From Ureibacillus yapensis (lineage in GTDB: Bacteria; Bacillota; Bacilli; Bacillales_A; Planococcaceae), in NCBI RefSeq assembly GCF_003515775.1, contig NZ_QWEI01000001.1, positions 290,106-354,105 of the forward strand: DNA of 64,000 nt, read 5' to 3'. Numbering within the stretch: position 1 is the first letter of the stretch; each line of letters opens with the position of its first letter. The notes beneath the pieces are model-generated. The model had not been told where the DNA came from and ran no database searches. It saw only the letters and a list, made by a program, of their open reading frames with translations. Position numbers and translations under genes: made by a program. Shown piece after piece: positions 36,918 through 46,716 of this stretch.

Positions 36918-38010
36918 CTACTATTTGCTTTTCAATTTCTCCTATATATGCATTCACTACTATTTGTCTATCAAATTCTTGTTCTACTTTTCGTCTTCCT
37001 GCTATCCCCATTTGTTTTTTGACTTCAAAATCTAGTTGTAAAAATTCTTCAATTCTCTTAATAAGGTCTTCACTATTTTGTTGTTCAACAACATATCCAT
37101 TTATGCCATTTTCAACAATTTCACGGCAACCACTCCGGTTAGTGGTAATAATTGGTCTTCCGCTGGCGGCACTTTCGAGCAACACATTAGAGATACCTTC
37201 CGGATAATAGGTAGGATGGATTGTACAATGGGAAATTTCATGAAATTTTCTAACATCATCCTGCATCCCATGATATTTTATAACACCATTTTTCTCCATC
37301 TCATTAAGTTTTTCTTCGTATGACTCTTCACAAAAACCAAGTATATGAAAATTTGTGCTTGGATGTTCTTTCTTTATAAATTGGGCGGCATCTAAGAATT
37401 GATCTATACCTTTTTCCTTCATTATTCTGGAAATAAATACAAAGTTTATGTTGTTACTCGTTGGATAATCTAACAAACTAAAATGATTTATATTTACTCC
37501 TGAACCTGGTATTAATCTTAACTTATCTGTTACAATTTTGTTATTAGCGAAATAATCGTAGTTTTCACTATTTTGACAAAAAACACAGGTAATTTTTTTA
37601 AATGCAATTTTATAAATCAAAGCAATTAAATTCTCCATAATTTTTTTACCTTCAATAGCTGAACTAAGTCCAGTTATATTAGCAATATAAGGTATTCCTA
37701 ATACCCTACATATTAATCCGCCATACAAATTTGGCTTTATTGTATATGTTAGAACCATATCAGGTTTAATATCTTTAATAATCTTAAAATATTGAGTAAT
37801 AAGTTTCATGTCCTTTATAGGATTTTTCCCACGTCTATCTAAAGGAACGTCAATAAAGATACAACCCATTTCTTCTAATAATTCTACTTTTTCACCATAA
37901 GGCATAACAACCCATACTTTAAAACCTTTATCTATTAATGCCTGTATTATTTCTTTTCTAAAGTTGTATGTATATGAGTGATGATTTGATAAAATAACAA
38001 TTTTCTTCAT
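36898..38010 (-). CDS. Glycosyltransferase family 4 (CapM/PglA-like)
   Basis: A 370-residue GT-B enzyme starting MKKIVILSNHHSYTYNFRKE. NLYGGLICRVLGIPYIANITGL and the C-terminal PEGISNVLLESAASGRPIITT are typical of CapM/PglA-like transferases that act early, on the first lipid-linked sugar. The start is the ATG at 38010, with a GTG at 38016 as alternative. Its position next to the initiating transferase and reductase genes fits a second-sugar transferase. Confidence 0.9.
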   Translation of the reverse strand: MKKIVILSNHHSYTYNFRKEIIQALIDKGFKVWVVMPYGEKVELLEEMGCIFIDVPLDRRGKNPIKDMKLITQYFKIIKDIKPDMVLTYTIKPNLYGGLICRVLGIPYIANITGLSSAIEGKKIMENLIALIYKIAFKKITCVFCQNSENYDYFANNKIVTDKLRLIPGSGVNINHFSLLDYPTSNNINFVFISRIMKEKGIDQFLDAAQFIKKEHPSTNFHILGFCEESYEEKLNEMEKNGVIKYHGMQDDVRKFHEISHCTIHPTYYPEGISNVLLESAASGRPIITTNRSGCREIVENGINGYVVEQQNSEDLIKRIEEFLQLDFEVKKQMGIAGRRKVEQEFDRQIVVNAYIGEIEKQIVGEYSEL

Positions 38011-38048
38011 ATCCACTCTCTTTTCTTTGTAGAAATATATTTCTTCTT

Positions 38049-38915
38049 TTACATCTCAGTTTTTTTTACCGATTCTTCAAATGAATTTGTCTGATAATTA
38101 ATGCTCTTACCACCCAAGAAAGTCCCGTGACCTCCAGGTAGTTTTTTATCATAAACAAAGGATCCAAAAACTTTTCTTAATGTCTCTGAATGTTTCAAAC
38201 CCAACCTAACAGTCCAGTTCAATAATTTAGACATCTTAATTTTCTTTTTATGAGATTCTGCTACATACTTTACTAATTGTGTTGTATTAACATACTCTTT
38301 GTTTTGTGGAAAATATATGCCACTCACATTTTCATCTACAATTAATCTTATAAACTCTGATAAATTATCAATGTATATCATACTTCGTTCGTTATCTATA
38401 GCAGGGAAAAATGGAAGCTTTATAGCCAAACTAGCAAGTCTTGAATAGTTACCAGGGCAATCTTTTCCATATACTATTGGGGGTCTTAGAATTGCAACAT
38501 TAAAGTCAGGGGCTTCAATTTGTTTTAAAACTTGTTCAGCTTCATACTTTGACTTAGCATAATCTGTCTTCGGTGTCGGTAAAGTATCTTCTGTGATAAA
38601 CCCTGTTTCAGTACCATACACGCCCATTGTACTTAAAAATATAAATTGCTTAACACCCTCTTGCTTCGCCTTCTTTGCAACTTCAATTGTTAATTCTTTA
38701 TTAATTTTAAAGTAATTCTCTACCTCATCCTCTTTGACATGAACGATCGCAGCTGTATGAAGTACTGCATCATAACCTTTAAATGAACTACCCTTCCAAC
38801 GCTCATCTCTCAAACTAATTTTTTCTACAGTATATTTATTTTTATATTGCAAAACCCATTGTTCAAAGGATTTACCTATATAACCATTAACACCTGTTAT
38901 AAGTACCTTTTTCAT
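38049..38915 (-). CDS. NAD-dependent epimerase/reductase of a nucleotide or lipid-linked sugar
   Basis: A 288-residue extended short-chain dehydrogenase. NAD site LITGVNGYIGKSF, HTAAIVHV, STMGVYGTETGF, catalytic YAKSKYEAE, and RPPIVYGKDCPGN. In similar loci, proteins like this reduce a 4-keto-6-deoxy sugar made by the CapD-type dehydratase. The gene overlaps the initiating transferase by 4 bp, suggesting that it makes the first sugar. The product (for example a QuiNAc- or FucNAc-type sugar) is inferred. Confidence 0.82.
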   Translation of the reverse strand: MKKVLITGVNGYIGKSFEQWVLQYKNKYTVEKISLRDERWKGSSFKGYDAVLHTAAIVHVKEDEVENYFKINKELTIEVAKKAKQEGVKQFIFLSTMGVYGTETGFITEDTLPTPKTDYAKSKYEAEQVLKQIEAPDFNVAILRPPIVYGKDCPGNYSRLASLAIKLPFFPAIDNERSMIYIDNLSEFIRLIVDENVSGIYFPQNKEYVNTTQLVKYVAESHKKKIKMSKLLNWTVRLGLKHSETLRKVFGSFVYDKKLPGGHGTFLGGKSINYQTNSFEESVKKTEM

Positions 38916-39571
38916 TTTGAAACCGTCTCCTCTTTAGTAGCAGCTACTTCAGCAACTCCTTTATTTACATCGATAAAACATTTATTAACGTACCGATCTT
39001 CACCAAACAGAAGTACACCTACAGTTCTTATCATAATTCTTAGATCAAGCCATAAACTGTAATTTTCTACATAGTAAACATCAAAATTGTATCTATCTTG
39101 CAAAGTAAGGTAGATATTCCCACTAACTTGGGCTAAACCTGTCATCCCAGGTTTCATGTTCAATCTTTTAGCAATATCATCTGTATAGTCTTCTAGAGAA
39201 GCAACTCGCTCAGGCCTTGGGCCTACAAGACTCATTTCACCCCTTAGTACATTTAGGAGTTGAGGAATCTCATCGATTTTACTTCTTCTTAGGAATTTTC
39301 CAATAAAAGTTATCCTATCATCATTTTTCATTACCTCTTTCCCCTTAACCATTTTCTCTGAACCAGGTCTCATAGTTCTAAATTTATAAACCTTAAATAT
39401 TTTTTTATGAAATCCAGGTCTTTCTTGTAAGAAAAATATCGGGCCATCTGAAGAGGTTTTAATTAAAATAGCAATTATAAACCAAACAGGAAAAAATAAT
39501 GTAAGCAATAATAAAGAAACAACGATATCAAATAAACGTTTAATAAGTTTTTGAATTTTTTTATCCCCCAT
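38912..39571 (-). CDS. Initiating sugar-1-phosphate transferase
   Basis: A 219-residue polyprenol-phosphate sugar transferase (PglC/TuaA class) that loads the first sugar phosphate on undecaprenyl phosphate. The N-terminal membrane hairpin starts RLFDIVVSLLLLTLF. Catalytic blocks are YKFRTMRPGSE, LRRSKIDEIPQLLNVLRGEM, SLVGPRPER and KPGMTGLAQVSG. Start ATG behind GAGGGG. Confidence 0.95.
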   Translation of the reverse strand: MGDKKIQKLIKRLFDIVVSLLLLTLFFPVWFIIAILIKTSSDGPIFFLQERPGFHKKIFKVYKFRTMRPGSEKMVKGKEVMKNDDRITFIGKFLRRSKIDEIPQLLNVLRGEMSLVGPRPERVASLEDYTDDIAKRLNMKPGMTGLAQVSGNIYLTLQDRYNFDVYYVENYSLWLDLRIMIRTVGVLLFGEDRYVNKCFIDVNKGVAEVAATKEETVSK

Positions 39572-39573
39572 TA

Positions 39574-40395
39574 CTACCCCTCAATCTCATAATCAATAGG
39601 AATTAAATATCCATCACTTAGTTTTATTTCACTTTCATTTACACTTTTTAGAGCTGACCATATTCTTATTGTCTTTTCACCATCATTATAGAAAGCACCT
39701 GGATACGGATGACTACTAGCTCTAACTAACTTATCCGCTTCATCCATAGTCATACTCTCTAATATCTCACCGTCTTCTGGCTTTCTACCAGGCCATTCAG
39801 TTGCAGCCTCTTCATTCTGTTTTGTAAGTGTAATATTGTTATTTACAATATCATCCCAAAATTTCGCAGTAAGAGTGATGTGCATATCATCTACTTTTTT
39901 ATAAAGTTCAGTTGCCGTTGTATTCTTATCAAGACTTATGATAGCTTGACCAATAATATCCCCTGTATCTACACCTTCATCCAACTTAAACATCGTCACA
40001 CCAGTCTCGTCTAATCCTTTAATAATGGCCCACGGTATCGCCGCTCTTCCTCTACCAACTGGTAATAATGTTGGGTGCATACCAATACAACCATAAGTTG
40101 GTGTCTCAAGTACTTCTTTTTTAGCAATTTGAGACCACCCTATAATGAACAGCCAATCAATTTGATATTCTCTCAGTCCCTCGAGAACTTCTTGATCATT
40201 GATATTATTAATCTTCAAGAGTGGGGTATTATGCTCCGTTGCAATTTCATCTAGATAAATTCTTCCAGACTTATTTTTTGCTTTTTCATCTTTTAGAGTA
40301 ATTAGTAAATCTAAATTTCCACCAATACGATATATTTCTTCAATGCAACTTAATCCCAATTGAACACAAGTTGCAAATGCAATTTTCTTCTTCAA
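39574..40395 (-). CDS. Sugar N-formyltransferase-like protein
   Basis: A 273-residue protein of the methionyl-tRNA/sugar formyltransferase fold, using a formyl-tetrahydrofolate donor. Blocks are CIGMHPTLLPVGRGRAAIPWA and LDEGVDTGDIIGQ, which hold the catalytic His and Asp. The position two before the His, normally Asn, is Gly here (G-M-H), a difference worth testing. It lacks the tRNA-binding C-terminal domain sequence, which argues against being the housekeeping enzyme. A TTG at 40395 has AGAGG at a proper distance; the ATG at 40404 abuts that site. Next to a PIG-L deacetylase. Confidence 0.82.
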   Translation of the reverse strand: MKKKIAFATCVQLGLSCIEEIYRIGGNLDLLITLKDEKAKNKSGRIYLDEIATEHNTPLLKINNINDQEVLEGLREYQIDWLFIIGWSQIAKKEVLETPTYGCIGMHPTLLPVGRGRAAIPWAIIKGLDETGVTMFKLDEGVDTGDIIGQAIISLDKNTTATELYKKVDDMHITLTAKFWDDIVNNNITLTKQNEEAATEWPGRKPEDGEILESMTMDEADKLVRASSHPYPGAFYNDGEKTIRIWSALKSVNESEIKLSDGYLIPIDYEIEG

Positions 40396-40415
40396 ATTTA
40401 TCATCCTCTCTTATG

Positions 40416-41096
40416 CTAGAATCCACGTCTAAAAACACTTTCAAAGGCTTCTGCATAAACCATTCCAGCTTGACCACCACGGTATGCAGCTAGTCCTTTA
40501 ATTGCTTCATTACTTCTAGGATGAGGATAATCTCTCATTACACCACGATACTGTGCAAGAGCCTCTATTTTTTTATCAACACTCTCTTCACCAACTTCAA
40601 TAAAAGTATTTGGTGAGAATTGATTCATTGTTTTATTTAATCCCCATTCAGTAGATGATGGAACTTCAATGAAAAGAAGTTCTTTCAATGGCTTAACATC
40701 ATTTCTCCTTTGGAATAGTCTTACAGCAGCTTGGCAAGCAAGCGAAGTATGTAAATGATCATTATTTAAATCAGCTGGATGATGAGTAAATACTACATCG
40801 GCACCCGTTTCAATAATTGCCTTTTCAATAAATTGAACAAGTTTTAAATGCGGTACTATGTTAAATTCTATATTTGGAAAATTACCTGTAATAACTCTAT
40901 CGACACCAATAATATTCATAGAGCTGTTTAGATCTTCATTTAACTCTTCAGTGCTTGGTCTGTGATTTCGCACATTCACATCACCTGAAAGAATACAGAC
41001 ATTAACCGAATGTCCTTCCTGAGCTAGTTTGTACATTGTAGCTCCTGCTCCTAAAATTTCATCATCTGGATGCGCAATAACAACTAAATATGACAT
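40416..41096 (-). CDS. PIG-L family N-deacetylase
   Basis: A 226-residue zinc deacetylase of the LmbE/PIG-L family. The zinc motif AHPDDEILGAGA is at residues 8-19 and the second metal His region is FTHHPADLNNDHLHT. It should remove an N-acetyl group from an amino sugar. The formyltransferase follows 20 bp downstream, so a free amine could be re-acylated as N-formyl. First gene after the 1.3-kb gap. Start ATG behind GTGAGGT. Confidence 0.9.
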   Translation of the reverse strand: MSYLVVIAHPDDEILGAGATMYKLAQEGHSVNVCILSGDVNVRNHRPSTEELNEDLNSSMNIIGVDRVITGNFPNIEFNIVPHLKLVQFIEKAIIETGADVVFTHHPADLNNDHLHTSLACQAAVRLFQRRNDVKPLKELLFIEVPSSTEWGLNKTMNQFSPNTFIEVGEESVDKKIEALAQYRGVMRDYPHPRSNEAIKGLAAYRGGQAGMVYAEAFESVFRRGF

Positions 41097-42422
41097 TTAA
41101 TTTACCTCACTTATTTTGAATATCTATCTTCTTTAATTATTCTTTAGTAGATTAGGACTTACTTGGAATTTTCAAAACTTTTACTCCAATCAACTACTAA
41201 ACTACTAAATCAATATACTTCTGATAGTCACTTTGTAATATCTATTCAATCTAACATACAAATACAAAATAAAAATACATCACCAAATTGCCTCCAACCG
41301 AGTTTCTTCCTATTTTTTATACCATTCAATCAATCCATAACTCTCACCTCAATCCCGTATCCCACAAGGCTTCTAACTTTCAATCTAACTACGATACTCG
41401 GTTCCACACAAACATTCAATCCCCTTCTTATTTTAGGTTGTTTAAAAACCGCGTTAATAAACGTTTTTTATAAAAAAAGCTGTAATTTTAGGAATTTATC
41501 TTTAAATACTTACAAAATGATACTATTCATATAGAAAAACCTCATATGTGCATAATTACCCAAATCCACAATATATAGTTAGCTATAAACTCTCATTCCA
41601 ATATCCGAAATAAATTATTATACTCTTCTAAATAAAAAATTTCCTAATAATATATCTAAAAATTTCTAAGATAGATTCACTAGCTTAACTCTTAGCGTAA
41701 ATTTATTACCTTAAGATAAACATAAACTCAACATTAGTGTTCTCTTCAAAAATTCGCCTTCCCTTTCATCAAAATTAACAACAAAGTTTATATATTCTTT
41801 ACAAATAAGGGATTTTATCTTTCTTCTCTTCATTGAAATCATTTTCAATAAGATGCAAATTACATAAAACAGATCTTCCTTGTATATGAGTATCCCGCTT
41901 TCCGGACAAGGTGTAACTTGGATTTCTAACAAATAGGTTTTAAAAGTCATTTCGTTATGTTTCATCCCACTAGACAATAATCGCATTTTATAAGATCTGC
42001 TTATTTCCAGCCGATTTGATTTCATACTTCTTCTTTCGCTTTTTCTATACTCGCAACGGCACTCGGGACGGCAATTAATCCAATAATCCTTAGAATGAAA
42101 AACACTGTAAGTAATTCAAATACATAACATTCCTTTTCATTTAATCGCCTTTTAAACACTCTCATTAAATGTTCTCATATATCACTTCAACACTATTTAA
42201 TACTCATTTTTAAAAGTTCCAATCTCAGGTTTGTATGATTTTAAACTTAATGTTTTCTTACTCTTCTATAATTACAAGGAATAACTTTAATTTATAGGGC
42301 ATCTAACCCTCCCTCACACTACACCAGTGATAACATGCGTATCTAAGGTATTTTTGTAACCCACAGTGTAATCGAGTGCCTCCATTGATAAAGGTAAGAA
42401 GGCGGTCACCTATAGTGAAACT
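41097..42422. other. 1.3-kb AT-rich gap inside the polysaccharide locus
   Basis: Between galU copy 2 and the PIG-L gene. A 104-codon minus-strand frame at 41711-42025 (VTPCPESGILIYKEDLFY in its middle) has only a weak ribosome site; I treat it as possible but unproven. The plus-strand frames near 41163-41534 have biased, low-complexity composition and look spurious. The gap may hold the promoter for the sugar-assembly genes and a lost gene. Confidence 0.5.
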
Positions 42423-43307
42423 CTATTTCGCTGCTAACTTACTTTCATTCACTTTTTTAATCATATATTGATAAAGTTCTTCTCGAATATCTTCATTTTC
42501 TAGTGCCATATCAATCGTTGTTTTCACAAAGCCGATTTTTTCTCCTACATCATATCTCTTTCCTTCGAAATCATAAGCATATACTTTTTGGCGCTCGTTT
42601 AATTTTTGAATTGCATCGGTTAATTGGATTTCTCCACCCGCACCTTTCTCTTGAAGAGATAAGAACTCAAAAATTTCAGGAGTTAGTACATAGCGCCCCA
42701 TTATGGCAAGGTTCGATGGTGCCGTTCCTAGTTTTGGCTTTTCCACGAAGTTACTCACTCCATATAGTCTTCCATTTGATGAAATCGGATCGATAACGCC
42801 GTAACGATGTGTTTCCTCATTCGGTACCATTTGAACACCGATTATGGATGAAGCGGTATCGTAGTACTGGTCGATTAATTGTTTGGTACATGGTGTTTCA
42901 GCTTGAACAATATCGTCACCCAATAATACGGCAAACGGTTCATCTCCAATGAAGTTACGCGCACACCAAACTGCATGTCCCAATCCTTTAGGTTCTTTTT
43001 GACGGATATAGTGGATTTCCACTTTCGAGGATTGATTTACCTTCTCCAAAAGCTCAAGCTTTCCTTTTTCAATTAAATTCGCTTCTAGCTCGAAATTACG
43101 ATCGAAATGGTCTTCAATTGAACGTTTTCCCTTACCTGTCACGATAATAATATCTTCAATTCCCGAAGCAATGGCTTCTTCGACGATATATTCAATCGTA
43201 GGTCGATCTACAATCGGCAACATCTCTTTTGGCATCGCTTTTGTAGCTGGGAGGAAGCGTGTTCCTAGACCCGCTGCAGGGATAATTGCTTTTTTGACTT
43301 TCTTCAT
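42423..43307 (-). CDS. galU: UTP-glucose-1-phosphate uridylyltransferase (copy 2)
   Basis: A 294-residue GalU with the same blocks as copy 1: [43 protein letters not shown] and LLGDDIVQ. Start ATG behind AAGGATG. It is last in the run SLH-to-galU, directly after pgi copy 2, and gives UDP-glucose to the ugd of the same locus. Confidence 0.96.
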   Translation of the reverse strand: MKKVKKAIIPAAGLGTRFLPATKAMPKEMLPIVDRPTIEYIVEEAIASGIEDIIIVTGKGKRSIEDHFDRNFELEANLIEKGKLELLEKVNQSSKVEIHYIRQKEPKGLGHAVWCARNFIGDEPFAVLLGDDIVQAETPCTKQLIDQYYDTASSIIGVQMVPNEETHRYGVIDPISSNGRLYGVSNFVEKPKLGTAPSNLAIMGRYVLTPEIFEFLSLQEKGAGGEIQLTDAIQKLNERQKVYAYDFEGKRYDVGEKIGFVKTTIDMALENEDIREELYQYMIKKVNESKLAAK

Positions 43308-43329
43308 ATTAAATAGTCATCCTTTCCTA

Positions 43330-44616
43330 TCAATTTTCGTTCTGCTTTAATAGTTCTAGCATTTTATTCTTATAGGCCTCTACTCCTGGTTGGTCAAAGG
43401 GATTGACATCTAGTAGGTATGCACTGATTGCACATGCTTTCATAAAGAAGTAAATTAAATAACCTAGATGATAAGCATCTAATCTTTCCAACTCAAGTTG
43501 AATGACGGGAACGCCGCCCTCAGCATGCGCAATCGCTGTTCCTTGCTTAGAAGTAGCATTGATGTTGTTAAAGCTTCGATTACTTAAATAGTTCAAGTTG
43601 TCTTCATCTCGTTCATTAAACGGAACAATATAGTCATCCTTGATGTTATGAAAATGCAGCAATGTTTCAAAAAGAATGGGATTGCCATCTTGTATAAACT
43701 GACCGATTGCATGTAAATCCGTCGAGAAATTTACGGTTGCCGGGAAGAGACCTTTTTTGTCTTTCCCTTCACTTTCTCCAAACAATTGCTTCCACCAATC
43801 ATGGAAATTGGCAAGAGACGGTTCAAAAGAGGCTAATAGTTCGATTTTATAACCTTGTAAAAACAATTCATATCGACTCACTGCATAACGATAAGCTTCA
43901 TTATGCTCTATGTTTCCATCCTTCAATAAGATTGCCGCATGTTTTGCCCCGGCAAGTATCTGAATAATATCCACCCCAGCTACCGCTATTGGTAATAACC
44001 CTACAGCAGTTAACACAGAATACCGTCCGCCAATTGTGCATGGTATTTCAAATTGACGATAGCCATGAAAGTCAGCTATTTCTTTTAGAATTCCCTTTTC
44101 CGGATCGGTTGTGACGATAATACGTTGAGGTGAATCTTCTCCATACCTATCCTCTAAATATTGTCGGAAAACACGGAATGCCAAGGCCGGTTCCATCGTC
44201 GAACCGGATTTTGAAATCACATTAATATAAAACTCTTTTTCTTCCAGACTTTTTAATAGGTGATGAATATAGGCGCCACTCATGTTTTGGCCAACGTAAA
44301 CTACTTCAATCCCATTAGGATGAACCCCAAAATATGGTGTTAAGGCGTCTTGAATAGCTTTCGCTCCAAGATAAGAGCCGCCAACTCCTATCACAACTAA
44401 CACATCTGCATTATCTTTAATTTCATTTGCGACTGACAATATAGAATGTATCAATTCATGATTATCTTCAAGCGGTGCATTTAACCAGCCTGTTAGTTCG
44501 TCCTTCGTATTTTCTAAATGCTGGTGAATGGCTGCAACGGAAGAAGTATATTTGGAATAATCAATGTTCAGAAATTGTTCATTCAAAATAGTCGTTTGCA
44601 GTAATTGAGTTGACAC
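43330..44616 (-). CDS. pgi: Glucose-6-phosphate isomerase (copy 2)
   Basis: A 428-residue Pgi with [29 protein letters not shown] and [15 protein letters not shown]. Start GTG behind AAGAGGAAAG. It is paired with galU copy 2 (22-bp spacing), exactly like copy 1. Dedicated to the polysaccharide locus by position. Confidence 0.95.
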   Translation of the reverse strand: MSTQLLQTTILNEQFLNIDYSKYTSSVAAIHQHLENTKDELTGWLNAPLEDNHELIHSILSVANEIKDNADVLVVIGVGGSYLGAKAIQDALTPYFGVHPNGIEVVYVGQNMSGAYIHHLLKSLEEKEFYINVISKSGSTMEPALAFRVFRQYLEDRYGEDSPQRIIVTTDPEKGILKEIADFHGYRQFEIPCTIGGRYSVLTAVGLLPIAVAGVDIIQILAGAKHAAILLKDGNIEHNEAYRYAVSRYELFLQGYKIELLASFEPSLANFHDWWKQLFGESEGKDKKGLFPATVNFSTDLHAIGQFIQDGNPILFETLLHFHNIKDDYIVPFNERDEDNLNYLSNRSFNNINATSKQGTAIAHAEGGVPVIQLELERLDAYHLGYLIYFFMKACAISAYLLDVNPFDQPGVEAYKNKMLELLKQNEN

Positions 44617-44659
44617 AATCTTTCCTCTTTTCTATGCAAAATTAGTTCGTTAAACTTCA

Positions 44660-46495
44660 TTACATTGAGACACCTAATCGATCTTTTGAGTGTTGCCACT
44701 TGTTATTCGCCACTGCAACAATTTCTTCTTTAATGTCGTCTATATCTAGTGATTGCAATTTAAGGAGTAATTCCTGAAGAGACTCGTTATCCAATGCATT
44801 CGCTCTGCCAACGTGAATTTTTGGATAAATATGCTCTTCTTGAATTTCTTCCGGTTTTAGTAATTCTTCGTACATCTTTTCACCTGGCCGGATGCCAGAG
44901 AACTCGATCTTAATTTCTTCTTCTGTAAAGCCGGATAGGCGGATTAAGTTTCGCGCAAGATCCACGATTTTCACGGGTTCGCCCATATCTAGAACGAACA
45001 CTTCTCCGCCGCGCGCTAGTGTACCAGCTTGCAATACTAGTCTTGATGCTTCCGGTATCGTCATAAAATATCTCGTCATCTCTGGGTGCGTGACAGTGAC
45101 AGGTCCACCTGTTGCGATTTGCGCTTTAAAACGTGGCACTACACTTCCTCGTGATCCCAATACATTTCCGAATCTTACTGCAGCAAAGTTTGTATCACTT
45201 CTTGTCGCAAGATTTTGAATAATCATCTCGGCAATACGTTTTGTTGAACCCATCACATTTGGCGGATTGACCGCTTTATCTGTAGACACTAGGACAAAGT
45301 GGGAAACTGCGAAATTATGAGCTGCCTCTGCGACATTTTTCGTGCCGAATACATTGTTTTTCACCGCTTCACCCGGGTTGTATTCCATCAGCGGTACGTG
45401 TTTGTGTGCCGCTGCATGATAGATTACATCCGGCCGGTAATAGTTGATGATTTCAAAAATGCGTTCCCTATCCTGAATATCCGCAATAATCGGAATAATT
45501 TCCGTAAGTCTATTACTATCGTTTTCAGTCAGTTCCATATGGATGCTGTAAATGGAGTTTTCACCATGCCCCAGCAATAGCAATTCTTTCGGTTCAAATT
45601 TCAACACCTGTCGACAAATCTCAGACCCAATGGAGCCCCCTGCACCTGTTACTAGAATCACTTTATTAGTTAGCTTCTTCGAAATCGCGATCATATCCAA
45701 TTTGACTTCATCTCGACCAAGCAAATCTTCAATTCTCACATCTTGCATGTCATTGACTGACACTTTCCCTGTTAGAACATCCTCGACCTTTGGCATAATC
45801 TTGACAGTTGCATTTGTTTTCGAACAGTTTTCATAGATTTCATGAATGCCAAATTTCCCTAGAGAAGGAATCGCCAGTATAATTTCATCGATGTTTTTCT
45901 CCTGGACAAGTCTCGGTATATCCTCGGTCGTTCCCAACACTTTCACATCCATCAATGTTAACTGTTGTTTGGTTGGATCATCATCCACAAATCCAATTGG
46001 TTTATATTCCGGCTCCGGGTTATTATTGATGCTTCGTGCAAGCATTGTCCCAGCTTGTCCCGCGCCCACGATGAGCACGCTTTTTAAATCGCCGGATGGT
46101 TTAATGGTTGTCCGGTCATGCGCAATCCTTAAGATGAACCGGGATCCTCCGATCATGACAATATGCACTAGCCATGTAATCATCATTAAGCGAAAGTATA
46201 TATCACCATTGACAACGAATTGTACCAAACTAGCAGAAGCAATAGAAATGGTAACCGAATAGAAGATCGTCAACAATTCACGAACAGATGCTACACTCCA
46301 GATCCGGTCATATAAGTGAAAAAAATGCGCCGCGATATGATGACTGAACAATAAAGCAATCGCAGAAAGCAGTATCAGCTTATTTGAGAAAATATGATTA
46401 GCTGGATGCAAAACCCAATAACAAAAGAAAATAGCACATAGTACGATTATTGAATCCAATATAACAAAAGCGGTATAACGTTGTTTGTAATTCAT
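44660..46495 (-). CDS. Membrane NDP-sugar 4,6-dehydratase (CapD/EpsC/PglF-like)
   Basis: A 611-residue protein. About four N-terminal membrane segments (residues 10-125), a first Rossmann domain (LIVGAGQAGTMLARS), and a catalytic SDR domain (LVTGAGGSIGSEICRQ, YHAAAHKHVPLME, STDKAVNPPNVMGSTKR, RFGNVLGSRGSV). These enzymes make UDP-4-keto-6-deoxy-GlcNAc. A later gene at 38049 may reduce the product. No aminotransferase of the bacillosamine type is in the locus. Start ATG behind AGAGGG. Confidence 0.93.
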   Translation of the reverse strand: MNYKQRYTAFVILDSIIVLCAIFFCYWVLHPANHIFSNKLILLSAIALLFSHHIAAHFFHLYDRIWSVASVRELLTIFYSVTISIASASLVQFVVNGDIYFRLMMITWLVHIVMIGGSRFILRIAHDRTTIKPSGDLKSVLIVGAGQAGTMLARSINNNPEPEYKPIGFVDDDPTKQQLTLMDVKVLGTTEDIPRLVQEKNIDEIILAIPSLGKFGIHEIYENCSKTNATVKIMPKVEDVLTGKVSVNDMQDVRIEDLLGRDEVKLDMIAISKKLTNKVILVTGAGGSIGSEICRQVLKFEPKELLLLGHGENSIYSIHMELTENDSNRLTEIIPIIADIQDRERIFEIINYYRPDVIYHAAAHKHVPLMEYNPGEAVKNNVFGTKNVAEAAHNFAVSHFVLVSTDKAVNPPNVMGSTKRIAEMIIQNLATRSDTNFAAVRFGNVLGSRGSVVPRFKAQIATGGPVTVTHPEMTRYFMTIPEASRLVLQAGTLARGGEVFVLDMGEPVKIVDLARNLIRLSGFTEEEIKIEFSGIRPGEKMYEELLKPEEIQEEHIYPKIHVGRANALDNESLQELLLKLQSLDIDDIKEEIVAVANNKWQHSKDRLGVSM

Positions 46496-46716
46496 CTTCT
46501 CCCTCTTTCTACCTCTATTAAATTATTTCTATATATGGAACTGTAAAAATTATGAAAGTCACGAATTCATTATACCCTTTTTATGGAAATTATAAAGAAG
46601 AAAGATTGAAATTTTAGCATTTTCTTTAATATTTACAAGTATTTTTCCTTTAACTTACATTTTGTCAGGTCTTTTATATCGAAATAAAAACACAACTTCC
46701 GACTCGGTATGTAAAC

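Noticed and set aside
41163-41534. 123-codon plus-strand frame
   Set aside because: Composition is dominated by Ser/Thr/Asn/Leu from AT-rich DNA; no ribosome site.
42390-42420. JUMPStart/ops-like element (GGCGGT) upstream of the locus
   Set aside because: The core is incomplete and on the wrong strand for the transcription direction.
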